Origin: an uncultured Ruminococcus sp.
GTDB lineage: Bacteria > Bacillota > Clostridia > Oscillospirales > Ruminococcaceae
NCBI GenBank assembly: GCA_902772615.1
Contig: CACYBC010000185.1
Location: forward strand, 1 to 6,476
Reading direction: 5' to 3'
Length of the DNA stretch: 6,476 bases
Made by a program: the position numbers and the translations under genes
Part shown: piece by piece, positions 1-5,811 of the stretch
Position numbering within the stretch: position 1 is the first letter of the stretch
Layout: the number at the start of each line of letters is the position of its first letter
The notes under the pieces: model-generated
Seen by the model: the letters and a program-made list of their open reading frames with translations, nothing else
The model's database searches: none
What the model was told of the DNA's origin: nothing

Positions 1-151
1 CGAGAGTCTGGACAGCGCGCTCCGCAGGTTTAAGCGTCAGTGTGCACGTTCGGGGATCCTTGCCGAGGTTCGCAAGCGCGAGCATTACGAGAAGCCTTCT
101 GTCCGCCGTAAGAAAAAGGCAGAAGCTGCCCGCAAGCGCAAGTTCAAATAA
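1..151 (+). CDS. rpsU: 30S ribosomal protein S21 (partial, 5' end outside window)
   Basis: This is the C-terminal 49 residues of small-subunit ribosomal protein S21, read from base 2 to the TAA at 149-151. The visible protein begins ESLDSALRRFKRQCARSG, the hallmark S21 core, and continues through EVRKREHYEKPSVRRKKK to a very basic Arg/Lys-rich tail ending RKRKFK. S21 in Firmicutes is usually about 57-60 residues, so only about 9-10 N-terminal residues lie outside the window. The protein binds the 30S platform near the 3' end of 16S rRNA and helps with initiation. An intrinsic terminator follows 11 bases after the stop, so this is the end of a transcription unit. Identification is by recognising the family sequence and is secure. 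Confidence 0.96.
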   Translation, partial: ESLDSALRRFKRQCARSGILAEVRKREHYEKPSVRRKKKAEAARKRKFK

Positions 152-162
152 GGATACTGACT

Positions 163-188
163 AAGGGCGTTGCGAGCAACGCCCTTTT
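163..188 (+). terminator. Intrinsic terminator of rpsU
   Basis: A perfect 10-bp inverted repeat, AAGGGCGTTG (163-172) and CAACGCCCTT (177-186), encloses a CGAG tetraloop and runs into a short T tract at 185-188. The stem is GC-rich and sits 11 bases after the rpsU stop. The T run is short (four), so some readthrough into the next gene is plausible. Confidence 0.88.
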
Positions 189-209
189 ATCATATTCAAG
201 GAGAGAGAA

Positions 210-1070
210 ATGGGAGTAAGATTCGGTCCGGCAGGCAACTCAAACAGTTTTGCCGATGCGGGTTTCAAGAGCACTCTTGACGCTCCGGCATTCTGCGCCT
301 CGATGGGACTTGATGCATATGAGTACCAGTGCGGCCTCGGAGTAAGGGTCAAGCATGAGATGGCGGAGAAACTGCGGCTCAAGGCACTTGAAAACGGAGT
401 GCAGATCAGTCTGCATGCGCCGTACTACATCTCGCTGTCTTCGCTGGAGGAAGAGAAAAGAAAGGGAAGCGCAAGGTATTTCCTGGAGAGTGCGGAAGCG
501 GTGAAGGGAATGGGCGGGACAAGATTTGTGGTCCATTCTGGCTCCTGCGGGAAACAATCCAGGGAACAGGCACTGGCACTGGCGGTGGAAACTCTCAGGT
601 ATTGTCTTGACGAGCTGGATGCCGCAGGGTTCACGGATGTCACGGTCTGCCCGGAAACGATGGGAAAGATCGGGCAGCTTGGGACCCTCGAAGAGGTCCT
701 GGAGCTGTGTTCTGTGGATGAGAGGATCATTCCCTGCATAGATTTCGGACATCTCAATGCCAGGTCGATGGGCGGCATAAAGGGGAGAGAAGACTACGAA
801 TTCATTCTGGATACGATGGCCGCAAGGATCGGTACGGAACGGGCTTCTGTATTTCATTCTCATTTTTCTAAGATCGAATATACGTCGGGCGGGGAAAAGC
901 GGCATCTGACCTTTGAAGATACCGTGTTCGGACCGGAGCCTCAGCCGCTTATGAGACTGATCGCTGAAAGGGGATGGAGCCCCACGTTCATATGCGAGTC
1001 GGACGGCACGCAGGCGGAAGATGCGCAAACACTCAGAAAACTATATATGGAGGAACTGGAAAAGATATGA
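210..1070 (+). CDS. Endonuclease IV-like (AP endonuclease family 2) TIM-barrel protein
   Basis: A 286-residue protein of the endonuclease IV (Nfo) superfamily. These are TIM-barrel metalloenzymes that cut DNA 5' of abasic sites in base excision repair, using three zinc ions. The start MGVRFGPAGN resembles clostridial members, and the ATG is preceded by AGGAGAG (198-204). Counting along the protein and aligning by eye with E. coli Nfo, the metal ligands map to H69 (LHAPYY), H109 (VVHSG), E149 (CPETMGK), D178 and H181 (CIDFGHLNAR), H218 (FHSHFSKIEY), H232 (EKRHLTF) and E263 (ICESDG). The position of Nfo Asp229 is Lys230 here, so one ligand appears missing. The length matches the usual ~280 residues. 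The fold is clear. True AP endonuclease activity is inferred and less certain, and a related metal-dependent TIM-barrel enzyme is possible. Its TGA overlaps the ATG of the next gene (ATGA), implying co-translation with the peptidase. Confidence 0.85.
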   Translation: MGVRFGPAGNSNSFADAGFKSTLDAPAFCASMGLDAYEYQCGLGVRVKHEMAEKLRLKALENGVQISLHAPYYISLSSLEEEKRKGSARYFLESAEAVKGMGGTRFVVHSGSCGKQSREQALALAVETLRYCLDELDAAGFTDVTVCPETMGKIGQLGTLEEVLELCSVDERIIPCIDFGHLNARSMGGIKGREDYEFILDTMAARIGTERASVFHSHFSKIEYTSGGEKRHLTFEDTVFGPEPQPLMRLIAERGWSPTFICESDGTQAEDAQTLRKLYMEELEKI

Positions 1071-2134
1071 ACAGGATAGAGAAACTGATAGCGAAACTGC
1101 CGGAAAACTGTGACGGAGCAATAGTGTTCTCAATGACGAACAGAGGTTATCTGACCGAATTCATGTCATCTGACGGAACACTGCTGGTATTCCGCGACGG
1201 AGCGTTCTTCATCACCGATTCCAGATACATAGAGATTGCAAGGAAAAAGGTGAAAGGTGCTGAAGTGATACTTCAGGGAAAACTTGCCGATCAGGTAGCG
1301 GAGATCTGCAAAGATCACGGCGTAAAGGAACTGATCGTCGAACAGGAACTTACACTGGCGCAGTTCTCCATGTTCAGGGAAGCTTTAGCTGACATCAGAC
1401 TGCTGGACGGACCCGAACTGTCTGACGCCATAAAAGGGCTCAGGGCAGTAAAGGAACCCGGAGAGATCGAGATGATCTGCGCTGCACAGGATATTACCGA
1501 CAGAGCTTTTCTGGAGATACTCAACTATATCAGACCCGGCGTAACCGAGAAGCAGGTGGCGGCAGAACTGGAGTATTACATGAGGAGACTCGGTGCTGAC
1601 GGCCTTGCCTTCGGCTCCATTGTGGCATCCGGTGAGAACGGATCAATGCCTCATGCTGTCCCCAGTGACAGGAAGATCAGAAAAGGAGATCTCGTGACCA
1701 TGGACTTCGGGGCAAAACTCGGCGGATACTGCTCCGACATGACTAGAACGATCGCTGTGGGACAGATCAAGGACGAGCAGCTGAAGATCTACAATACCGT
1801 ACTGGAAGCACACCTCACTTCAATGGCTGCAGCCAAGGCGGGATGCTCGGGCAAAGCGCTGGATGCCATAGCCAGAGGAGTGATCGACGCTGCCGGATAC
1901 GGCGGCTGCTTCGGACACTCTCTTGGCCACTCGCTGGGACTGGATGTCCATGAATCGCCGATGTGCACACCGTCCAGGGATTATATCCTTCCCGCAGGCA
2001 CCATCATGACCATCGAACCGGGAATATATGTTGAAGGCAAATGGGGAGTGAGGATCGAGAACATGATCCTCGTCACGGAAGACGGCTACAGAAATCTTAC
2101 GGGAAGCGAGAGAGCGCTGATTACTCTCGACTGA
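1067..2134 (+). CDS. M24B family Xaa-Pro peptidase (aminopeptidase P / prolidase-like)
   Basis: A 355-residue cytosolic metallopeptidase that removes or cleaves next to an X-Pro bond, part of peptide turnover. Residues 1-~125 form the creatinase-type N-terminal domain (TNRGYLTEF, ITDSRYIEIA). From ~130 comes the pita-bread catalytic domain. Dinuclear metal ligands are D213 (MDFGA), D224 (CSDMTRT), H288 (GHSLGLDVHE), E317 (TIEPG) and E331 (RIEN). H196 (MPHAVPS) and H295 (DVHE) are the other conserved catalytic-site histidines. All five ligands are present, so it should be active. I start it at the ATG at 1067, which overlaps the upstream TGA and gives a normal family N terminus. An in-frame ATG at 974 would add 31 residues translated across the end of the upstream gene, with no family similarity. 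PepP-like and PepQ-like substrate preference cannot be told apart here. Confidence 0.93.
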   Translation: MNRIEKLIAKLPENCDGAIVFSMTNRGYLTEFMSSDGTLLVFRDGAFFITDSRYIEIARKKVKGAEVILQGKLADQVAEICKDHGVKELIVEQELTLAQFSMFREALADIRLLDGPELSDAIKGLRAVKEPGEIEMICAAQDITDRAFLEILNYIRPGVTEKQVAAELEYYMRRLGADGLAFGSIVASGENGSMPHAVPSDRKIRKGDLVTMDFGAKLGGYCSDMTRTIAVGQIKDEQLKIYNTVLEAHLTSMAAAKAGCSGKALDAIARGVIDAAGYGGCFGHSLGHSLGLDVHESPMCTPSRDYILPAGTIMTIEPGIYVEGKWGVRIENMILVTEDGYRNLTGSERALITLD

Positions 2135-2143
2135 ACAGGAAAC

Positions 2144-2172
2144 TTGTGTTTTTCAGGACCGTAAAATACAAT
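2144..2172 (+). promoter_or_regulatory. Candidate sigma-A promoter upstream of holB
   Basis: In the 85-base gap after the peptidase gene, TTGTGT (2144-2149) and TACAAT (2167-2172) are separated by 17 bases. The -10 box matches TATAAT at 5 of 6 positions, while the -35 box matches only its first three bases. The expected start is near 2179, giving a leader of about 40 bases to holB. This is motif evidence only. Confidence 0.45.
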
Positions 2173-2175
2173 TGA

Positions 2176-2198
2176 TATGGATCGTGTGCTGATCCGTA
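2176..2198 (+). repeat. Short inverted repeat in the holB leader
   Basis: TATGGATC (2176-2183) can pair with GATCCGTA (2191-2198) around a 7-base loop, with one T-G wobble in eight pairs. It lies at and just downstream of the predicted start of the candidate promoter and has no T tract, so it is not a terminator. It could be an operator dyad, a leader hairpin, or chance. Confidence 0.35.
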
Positions 2199-2219
2199 CA
2201 GCTGCGGAAAGGTTCGGAA

Positions 2220-3113
2220 GTGAGAATGTTCGAAGAGTTTCTCGGTAATGATGAACTTAAGGAAGAGATCTCTGCGCTTCTGGAGTCTGACAGTTTTCCG
2301 CACGCGGTGTTCTTCTCGGGGGAGGAGGGCACGGGCTGTGACTTTTTTGCCAGACTCGTGGCGGCGGAATACCTGAGAGACCACAGCAGTCTGGTGATGA
2401 GAAATGTACATCCCGATTTCGTATCCGTACAGGGCAGCGGATCATCCGGACAGGTGTCTGTATCTGATGTAAGGGAAGCTCTTTATGAGATGAATAAAGC
2501 GGCGGTCATGACGGACGGCAGACGCGTGCTCCATATAAGACAGGCGGAAAACCTCAATGCCTATTCGGCAAATGCGCTGCTCAAGATGATGGAAGAGCCT
2601 CCGGAAGGGGTGGTATTCATCCTTACAGTGAGGCGTCAGGATGATCTTATGCCTACTATCCGCTCCAGAGCAGTCGGATACCGGATAAGACAGCTGGATG
2701 CCGGACCTTGTGCTGACGAAGCCGTAAAAAGGATACCGGGACTGGGCAGAGAGAAGGCGGAAAGCCTGTCTGAACTGTTTGGAGGCAGGCTCGGACTGGT
2801 CCTGAGAGCAGCTGAGGATCAGAAGTATTCCTTCTGTGTGCTGTCCGCGGAAAAACTGATAGATGCAGTGTTCGGACGCAGCAGGTACGGGATAATGGCG
2901 GCCCTTGCCGCTGCAGAGAACAGAGACCAGTTGTCGCTGATCCTTAGGATCGCTCTGTCAGGGATTGCCCGTAAAGTTGAGAAAGATCCTGAGAACGCCG
3001 ATTTCTCAGGATATGTATATGAATGCATCATGGATGCTCTGGAACAGACAGACGCGTTCGTGAATGCGAAGACAGCGGCTGCAGTTCTGGCCGCAAGAGT
3101 CGCTGAGAGGTAG
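2220..3113 (+). CDS. holB: DNA polymerase III delta' subunit (clamp loader)
   Basis: A 297-residue AAA+-fold protein matching the delta' subunit of the DNA polymerase III clamp loader, which helps open the beta clamp at primed DNA. Visible delta'/DnaX signatures are the N-terminal block FLGNDELKEEI, the P-loop position SGEEGTGC (33-40), HPDF (64-67), RRVLHIRQAENLNAYSANALLKMMEEPPEG (101-130), and sensor region IRSRA (147-151). The P-loop lysine is replaced by Cys40, as expected for a subunit that does not hydrolyse ATP. There is no Cys4 zinc module between the P-loop and HPDF, unlike E. coli delta'. The Arg-finger SRC motif reads SRA. The start is either GTG 2220 (AAAGG at 2208-2212, spacing 7) or ATG 2226 (GGAAG at 2216-2220). 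I keep the GTG, but the two differ by only two residues. ricT follows after 2 bases, the same order as in Bacillus. Confidence 0.88.
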   Translation: MRMFEEFLGNDELKEEISALLESDSFPHAVFFSGEEGTGCDFFARLVAAEYLRDHSSLVMRNVHPDFVSVQGSGSSGQVSVSDVREALYEMNKAAVMTDGRRVLHIRQAENLNAYSANALLKMMEEPPEGVVFILTVRRQDDLMPTIRSRAVGYRIRQLDAGPCADEAVKRIPGLGREKAESLSELFGGRLGLVLRAAEDQKYSFCVLSAEKLIDAVFGRSRYGIMAALAAAENRDQLSLILRIALSGIARKVEKDPENADFSGYVYECIMDALEQTDAFVNAKTAAAVLAARVAER

Positions 3114-3115
3114 AC

Positions 3116-3979
3116 ATGACAAGAATAGTTGGAGTTAAATTCAGAGGTGCCGGAAAAAGCTACTACTTTGATCCCGGCGCGGAAACATACAAAAAGGGAG
3201 ATAAGGTAATCGTCGAGACTGCCAGAGGGATGGAACTCGGTGATATCTCTTTTGCACCGTGTGAAATAGATGACAGCAAGGTCAGGGAAGACCTCAAGCC
3301 TGTTATCAGAAGAGCAAATAAAGACGATGAAGCGGTATTTGAGGAGAATCTCATCGACGAGAAGAGAGCTTACAATATCTGCCTTGATAAGATAAGGATC
3401 CACGAACTGGACATGAATCTTATCGGGGTGCAGTATACCTTTGACCGCAAGAAGATCACGTTCTACTTTACTGCAGATCAGAGGGTAGATTTCCGGGAAC
3501 TTGTCAAGGACCTTGCCTCCGTTTTCCATACAAGGATCGAACTCAGGCAGATAGGGATCAGGGACGAATGCAGAATGCTCGGAGGAGTAGGTGTATGCGG
3601 CAGAGAGTTCTGCTGCAGCAGATTCCTTCCGGATTTCCAGACCGTCACTATAAAGATGGCAAAGGAACAGGGAAAGACCCTTTCTCCGACAAAGATCTCC
3701 GGATCCTGCGGAAGACTGATGTGCTGCCTCAAATATGAACAGGATACCTATGACGAACTGGTCAAGCTTACTCCTTCCAATGGTACGAAAGTCAGTACCC
3801 CGGACGGTACAGGCGTGGTGGTAGATGCAAATGTGCTGATGGGAAATGCCAAAGTCAGACTGGACGGAAGTGAGGCGGTCAGACCTTATCCGAGTTCTTC
3901 GCTCAAGAGACTGTACGGAGGCAAGCAGCCGAAAAGCGCTGAAGAGACCATCGATCCTGAGTTGGAGGATTTGTCTTGA
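3116..3979 (+). CDS. ricT: PSP1-domain iron-sulfur protein RicT (YaaT)
   Basis: A 287-residue member of the PSP1/YaaT family. In B. subtilis, RicT works with RicA and RicF as an iron-sulfur complex that promotes RNase Y-dependent mRNA processing and affects sporulation, competence and biofilm formation. The N terminus (VGVKFRGAGKSYYFDP) and GDKVIVETARGMELGDI (28-44) are typical. The PSP1 core includes FTADQRVDFRELVKDLA (118-134) and RIELRQIGIRDECRMLGGVGVCG. The cysteines C152, C161, C166, C167, C198, C203 and C204 cluster in GVCGREFCC and SGSCGRLMCC, the conserved region that carries Fe-S ligands in the Bacillus protein. The length is normal. The ATG follows AGAGG (3106-3110) and lies 2 bases after the holB stop, so the two are surely one transcription unit. 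No ricA or ricF gene is in the window, so the role is inferred from family. Confidence 0.92.
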   Translation: MTRIVGVKFRGAGKSYYFDPGAETYKKGDKVIVETARGMELGDISFAPCEIDDSKVREDLKPVIRRANKDDEAVFEENLIDEKRAYNICLDKIRIHELDMNLIGVQYTFDRKKITFYFTADQRVDFRELVKDLASVFHTRIELRQIGIRDECRMLGGVGVCGREFCCSRFLPDFQTVTIKMAKEQGKTLSPTKISGSCGRLMCCLKYEQDTYDELVKLTPSNGTKVSTPDGTGVVVDANVLMGNAKVRLDGSEAVRPYPSSSLKRLYGGKQPKSAEETIDPELEDLS

Positions 3980-4003
3980 TTTGTGGTCTGTGTATGCTAT
4001 TAT
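3976..4003 (+). promoter_or_regulatory. Candidate promoter for the ferredoxin gene
   Basis: TTGATT (3976-3981) and TATTAT (3998-4003) are spaced by 16 bases, and a TG one base upstream of the -10 box gives an extended -10. The -35 box overlaps the ricT stop codon. Transcription would start near 4010, leaving a leader of about 29 bases that contains the strong ferredoxin RBS. The motif, position and following compact gene plus terminator support an independent transcription unit. Confidence 0.6.
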
Positions 4004-4038
4004 AGTTTCAGCCAATCGATTATAAGGAGGATAGTAAT

Positions 4039-4209
4039 ATGCCGTATGTCATCAGTGATGATTGCGTAAACTGCGGTGCGTGCGCTGCCGGATGCCCTGT
4101 CGGAGCCATTTCCGAGGGTGATGGAAAGCATGTCATCGACCCTGAACTCTGCGTTGAGTGCGGTGCCTGCGAGGCAACATGCCCGGTCGGCGCTCCTCAT
4201 CAGGAGTGA
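4039..4209 (+). CDS. Small 2[4Fe-4S] ferredoxin, clostridial type
   Basis: A 56-residue soluble electron carrier. The translation begins MPYVISDDCVNCGACAAGCP and carries two classic CxxCxxCxxxCP motifs: C9, C12, C15, C19 followed by Pro20, and C38, C41, C44, C48 followed by Pro49. Each binds a [4Fe-4S] cluster, with the fourth cysteine of each motif completing the other cluster in this fold. Its length equals the ~55 residues of clostridial ferredoxins. Start ATG 4039 has a near-perfect TAAGGAGG (4023-4030) at 8-base spacing. It has its own candidate promoter upstream and an intrinsic terminator 19 bases after the stop, so it is probably monocistronic and well expressed. It lies between ricT and the TrmN6-like gene, where Bacilli have yabA. 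Redox partners are unknown; in anaerobes they include hydrogenases and 2-oxoacid oxidoreductases. Confidence 0.96.
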   Translation: MPYVISDDCVNCGACAAGCPVGAISEGDGKHVIDPELCVECGACEATCPVGAPHQE

Positions 4210-4228
4210 TCTAAAACACAAGAAAAAC

Positions 4229-4260
4229 GGCGGGCACATCCGTGTCCGCCTTGTTTCTTT
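4229..4260 (+). terminator. Intrinsic terminator of the ferredoxin gene
   Basis: GGCGGGCAC (4229-4237) pairs with GTGTCCGCC (4242-4250) in nine pairs with one G-T wobble and an ATCC loop. The T-rich tail TTGTTTCTTT (4251-4260) follows directly. An A-rich stretch before the stem can extend the pairing with the T-rich tail. It ends 13 bases before the next ATG. Confidence 0.88.
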
Positions 4261-4273
4261 AAGAGGTTGATTT

Positions 4274-4972
4274 ATGACCGATTCCTATCTTCTGCACAAC
4301 GGTACCAGAGTGTTTACCGACAGTAGCGAGCGGCCTTCCATGGCATCGTTCATGCTGGCGTATTTTTCTGCGGTGAAAGGAAAGAAAAACGTTCTGGAAA
4401 TGTGTTCGGGAAGCGGCATCGTTTCGTTCTGGAACTATGACAGGGGATTCTGCGGGAAAACAGTCATGGTGGATATCAGAAGCGATCAGCTCAAGCTGGC
4501 GGACATGACCGCTTCGGCAAACGGGCTCGATGTCGAGACTGTGAACGGCGATGCTTCATCGTACCGCAGTGATGAAAGGTTCGATGCCGTCATCTGCAAT
4601 CCTCCTTTTTTCAACGAACAAGATCAAAGTGCAGACCCGGACAAAAAGGCTTTCAGACATGAGAACGGACTGGATCCGGATTCGCTCTTCCGGACCGCTG
4701 CACTGAATCTGAAACAGCGCGGGCACCTGTATTTCTGTCATGTTCCGGAGCGCCTTGCAGACATATTTGAGAGCCTTAGAAACAATGGACTGGAACCGAA
4801 AACGATCCGGTTCTGCAGACACAGTGCAGACAGACTTCCTTTTCTTGTGCTTGTTGATGCCATATTCAAGGGAGGAAAGAAACTGACGGTGCTTCCAGAT
4901 CTCTGTGTCATGGATAAAGAAGGGAATTACACAGCCGAGATGATGGATATATGCGAGGAGGATTACGTTTGA
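4274..4972 (+). CDS. TrmN6/YabB-like SAM-dependent N6-adenine methyltransferase (tRNA-modifying)
   Basis: A 232-residue Rossmann-fold methyltransferase of the TrmN6 (YfiC/YabB) group. The E. coli member makes m6A at position 37 of tRNA1(Val). Motif I, VLEMCSGSGIVSF (40-52), binds S-adenosylmethionine. The acidic loop at the end of strand 2 is VDIRSDQL (66-73). The catalytic NPPFF (109-113) is the NPP(Y/F) signature of enzymes that methylate the exocyclic amine of adenine. The tail KAFRHE (125-130) and the C-terminal YTAE segment fit the family, as does the length. The ATG follows AGAGG (4262-4266) at 7-base spacing. It precedes rsmI with a 4-base TTGA overlap, the same yabB-yabC neighbourhood as in Bacillus. 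The exact tRNA target is inferred. No separate promoter was found after the ferredoxin terminator, so expression may depend on readthrough. Confidence 0.87.
   Translation: MTDSYLLHNGTRVFTDSSERPSMASFMLAYFSAVKGKKNVLEMCSGSGIVSFWNYDRGFCGKTVMVDIRSDQLKLADMTASANGLDVETVNGDASSYRSDERFDAVICNPPFFNEQDQSADPDKKAFRHENGLDPDSLFRTAALNLKQRGHLYFCHVPERLADIFESLRNNGLEPKTIRFCRHSADRLPFLVLVDAIFKGGKKLTVLPDLCVMDKEGNYTAEMMDICEEDYV
4956..4971 (+). promoter_or_regulatory. Ribosome binding site that decides the TTG start of rsmI
   Basis: AGGAGG (4956-4961) lies 7 bases before the TTG at 4969-4971, ideal spacing. The in-frame ATG at 4951 places this Shine-Dalgarno inside its own coding sequence and has no good site upstream, so the TTG is the likelier start. 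It overlaps the upstream TGA as TTGA. Confidence 0.75.
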
Positions 4973-5811
4973 ACAGCTCACCGGGAAAACTCTATGTAGT
5001 TGCTACGCCCATAGGCAACCTGAACGACCTCTCTCCCAGAGCGGCCGAAACTCTCGGCAGCGTGGATTTCATAGCTGCTGAGGATACCAGGGTCACTGCC
5101 AAGATACTCAATCACATAGGTGTGAAAAAAGGGCTCATCAGCTGCCAGAAATACAACGAAAGAGAGAGGACGGAGCAGATCGTTTCCAGGATACTGGCCG
5201 GCGAAAATGCGGCATTCTGCTCCGATGCGGGGACGCCTGTCATAAGTGATCCCGGCGGGACACTGGTATCCAAGGCACTTGATGAAGGGATAACCGTGGT
5301 GCCTGTTTCAGGACCCTCCGCAGTAGTGTCTGCACTGTCTGTGTGCGGCCTGAGATGCGAGAGGTTTTGTTTCGAGGGATTTCTTCCGACGCCTAAAGGA
5401 GGAAGGAGAGAACGGCTGGAAGAGCTGAAGAACGAGAAGAGGACAATGGTGTTTTATGAAGCTCCTCATAAGCTCCAGAGGACTCTTGGCGATATGCTCG
5501 ATGCATTCGGAGACAGACCGGTCACGGTATGCAGGGAAATGACGAAACTGCATGAGGAGATATGGAGGACCAGATTGAGGCAGGCCAAGGAATATTATGA
5601 CGATAATCCTCCCAGAGGGGAGTTCGTTCTTGTCATATCGGGATACAGCGGCCCTGAGCACGGAGAGGTCACGCTTGATGACGCTGCAGATTTGGCTGCC
5701 GATTATATGAAGGAGGGGATGTCTGCCTCCGATGCGGCAAAGAGAGCCGCCAGGGAGACGGGATTCTCAAAAAGTGAGATTTACAGGGCTGCTGGGGAGA
5801 AAAGAGATTGA
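4969..5811 (+). CDS. rsmI: 16S rRNA (cytidine(1402)-2'-O)-methyltransferase
   Basis: A 280-residue tetrapyrrole-methylase-fold enzyme that 2'-O-methylates C1402 in the decoding centre of 16S rRNA, using SAM. The family motifs appear in order: LYVVATPIGNLNDLSPRA (8-25), AAEDTRV (36-42), SDAGTPVISDPG (85-96), VPVSGPSAVVSAL (111-123), FEGFLP (135-140), FYEAPHKL (162-169) and REMTKLHEE (189-197). These cover the two domains that form the SAM cleft. Its C-terminal tail (about 235-280) resembles the small helical extension of other members. The segment usually close to SYHxxN reads SCQKYN (58-63). The start chosen is TTG 4969, translated as Met; an ATG at 4951 would add six residues (MRGGLR) but has no good RBS. 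The gene overlaps its upstream and downstream partners, indicating translational coupling. Confidence 0.95.
   Translation: MNSSPGKLYVVATPIGNLNDLSPRAAETLGSVDFIAAEDTRVTAKILNHIGVKKGLISCQKYNERERTEQIVSRILAGENAAFCSDAGTPVISDPGGTLVSKALDEGITVVPVSGPSAVVSALSVCGLRCERFCFEGFLPTPKGGRRERLEELKNEKRTMVFYEAPHKLQRTLGDMLDAFGDRPVTVCREMTKLHEEIWRTRLRQAKEYYDDNPPRGEFVLVISGYSGPEHGEVTLDDAADLAADYMKEGMSASDAAKRAARETGFSKSEIYRAAGEKRD

Noticed and set aside
170..198. Possible promoter TTGCGA/TATTCA with 17-base spacing
   Set aside because: The boxes lie inside the terminator and abut the RBS, so the predicted transcript would start in or after the Shine-Dalgarno; the -10 match is weak.
240..1028. 262-residue open frame on the minus strand opposite the endonuclease IV-like gene
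   Set aside because: The + strand frame carries a full set of family motifs. The minus frame is rich in Arg, His and Leu with no motif, typical of an antisense shadow.
974..1066. Upstream ATG extension of the Xaa-Pro peptidase by 31 residues
   Set aside because: The extra residues (MEPHVHMRVG and on) are out-of-frame translation of the nuclease-like gene. The ATGA overlap start at 1067 gives the normal family N terminus.
2819..4015. 398-residue open frame on the minus strand across the end of holB and all of ricT
   Set aside because: It is antisense to two well-recognised genes, shows no recognisable domain, and fits a shadow of + strand codon bias.
4076..4270. 64-residue + strand frame overlapping the ferredoxin gene
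   Set aside because: It is in a different frame from the clear ferredoxin, runs through the terminator hairpin, and has no RBS or motif.
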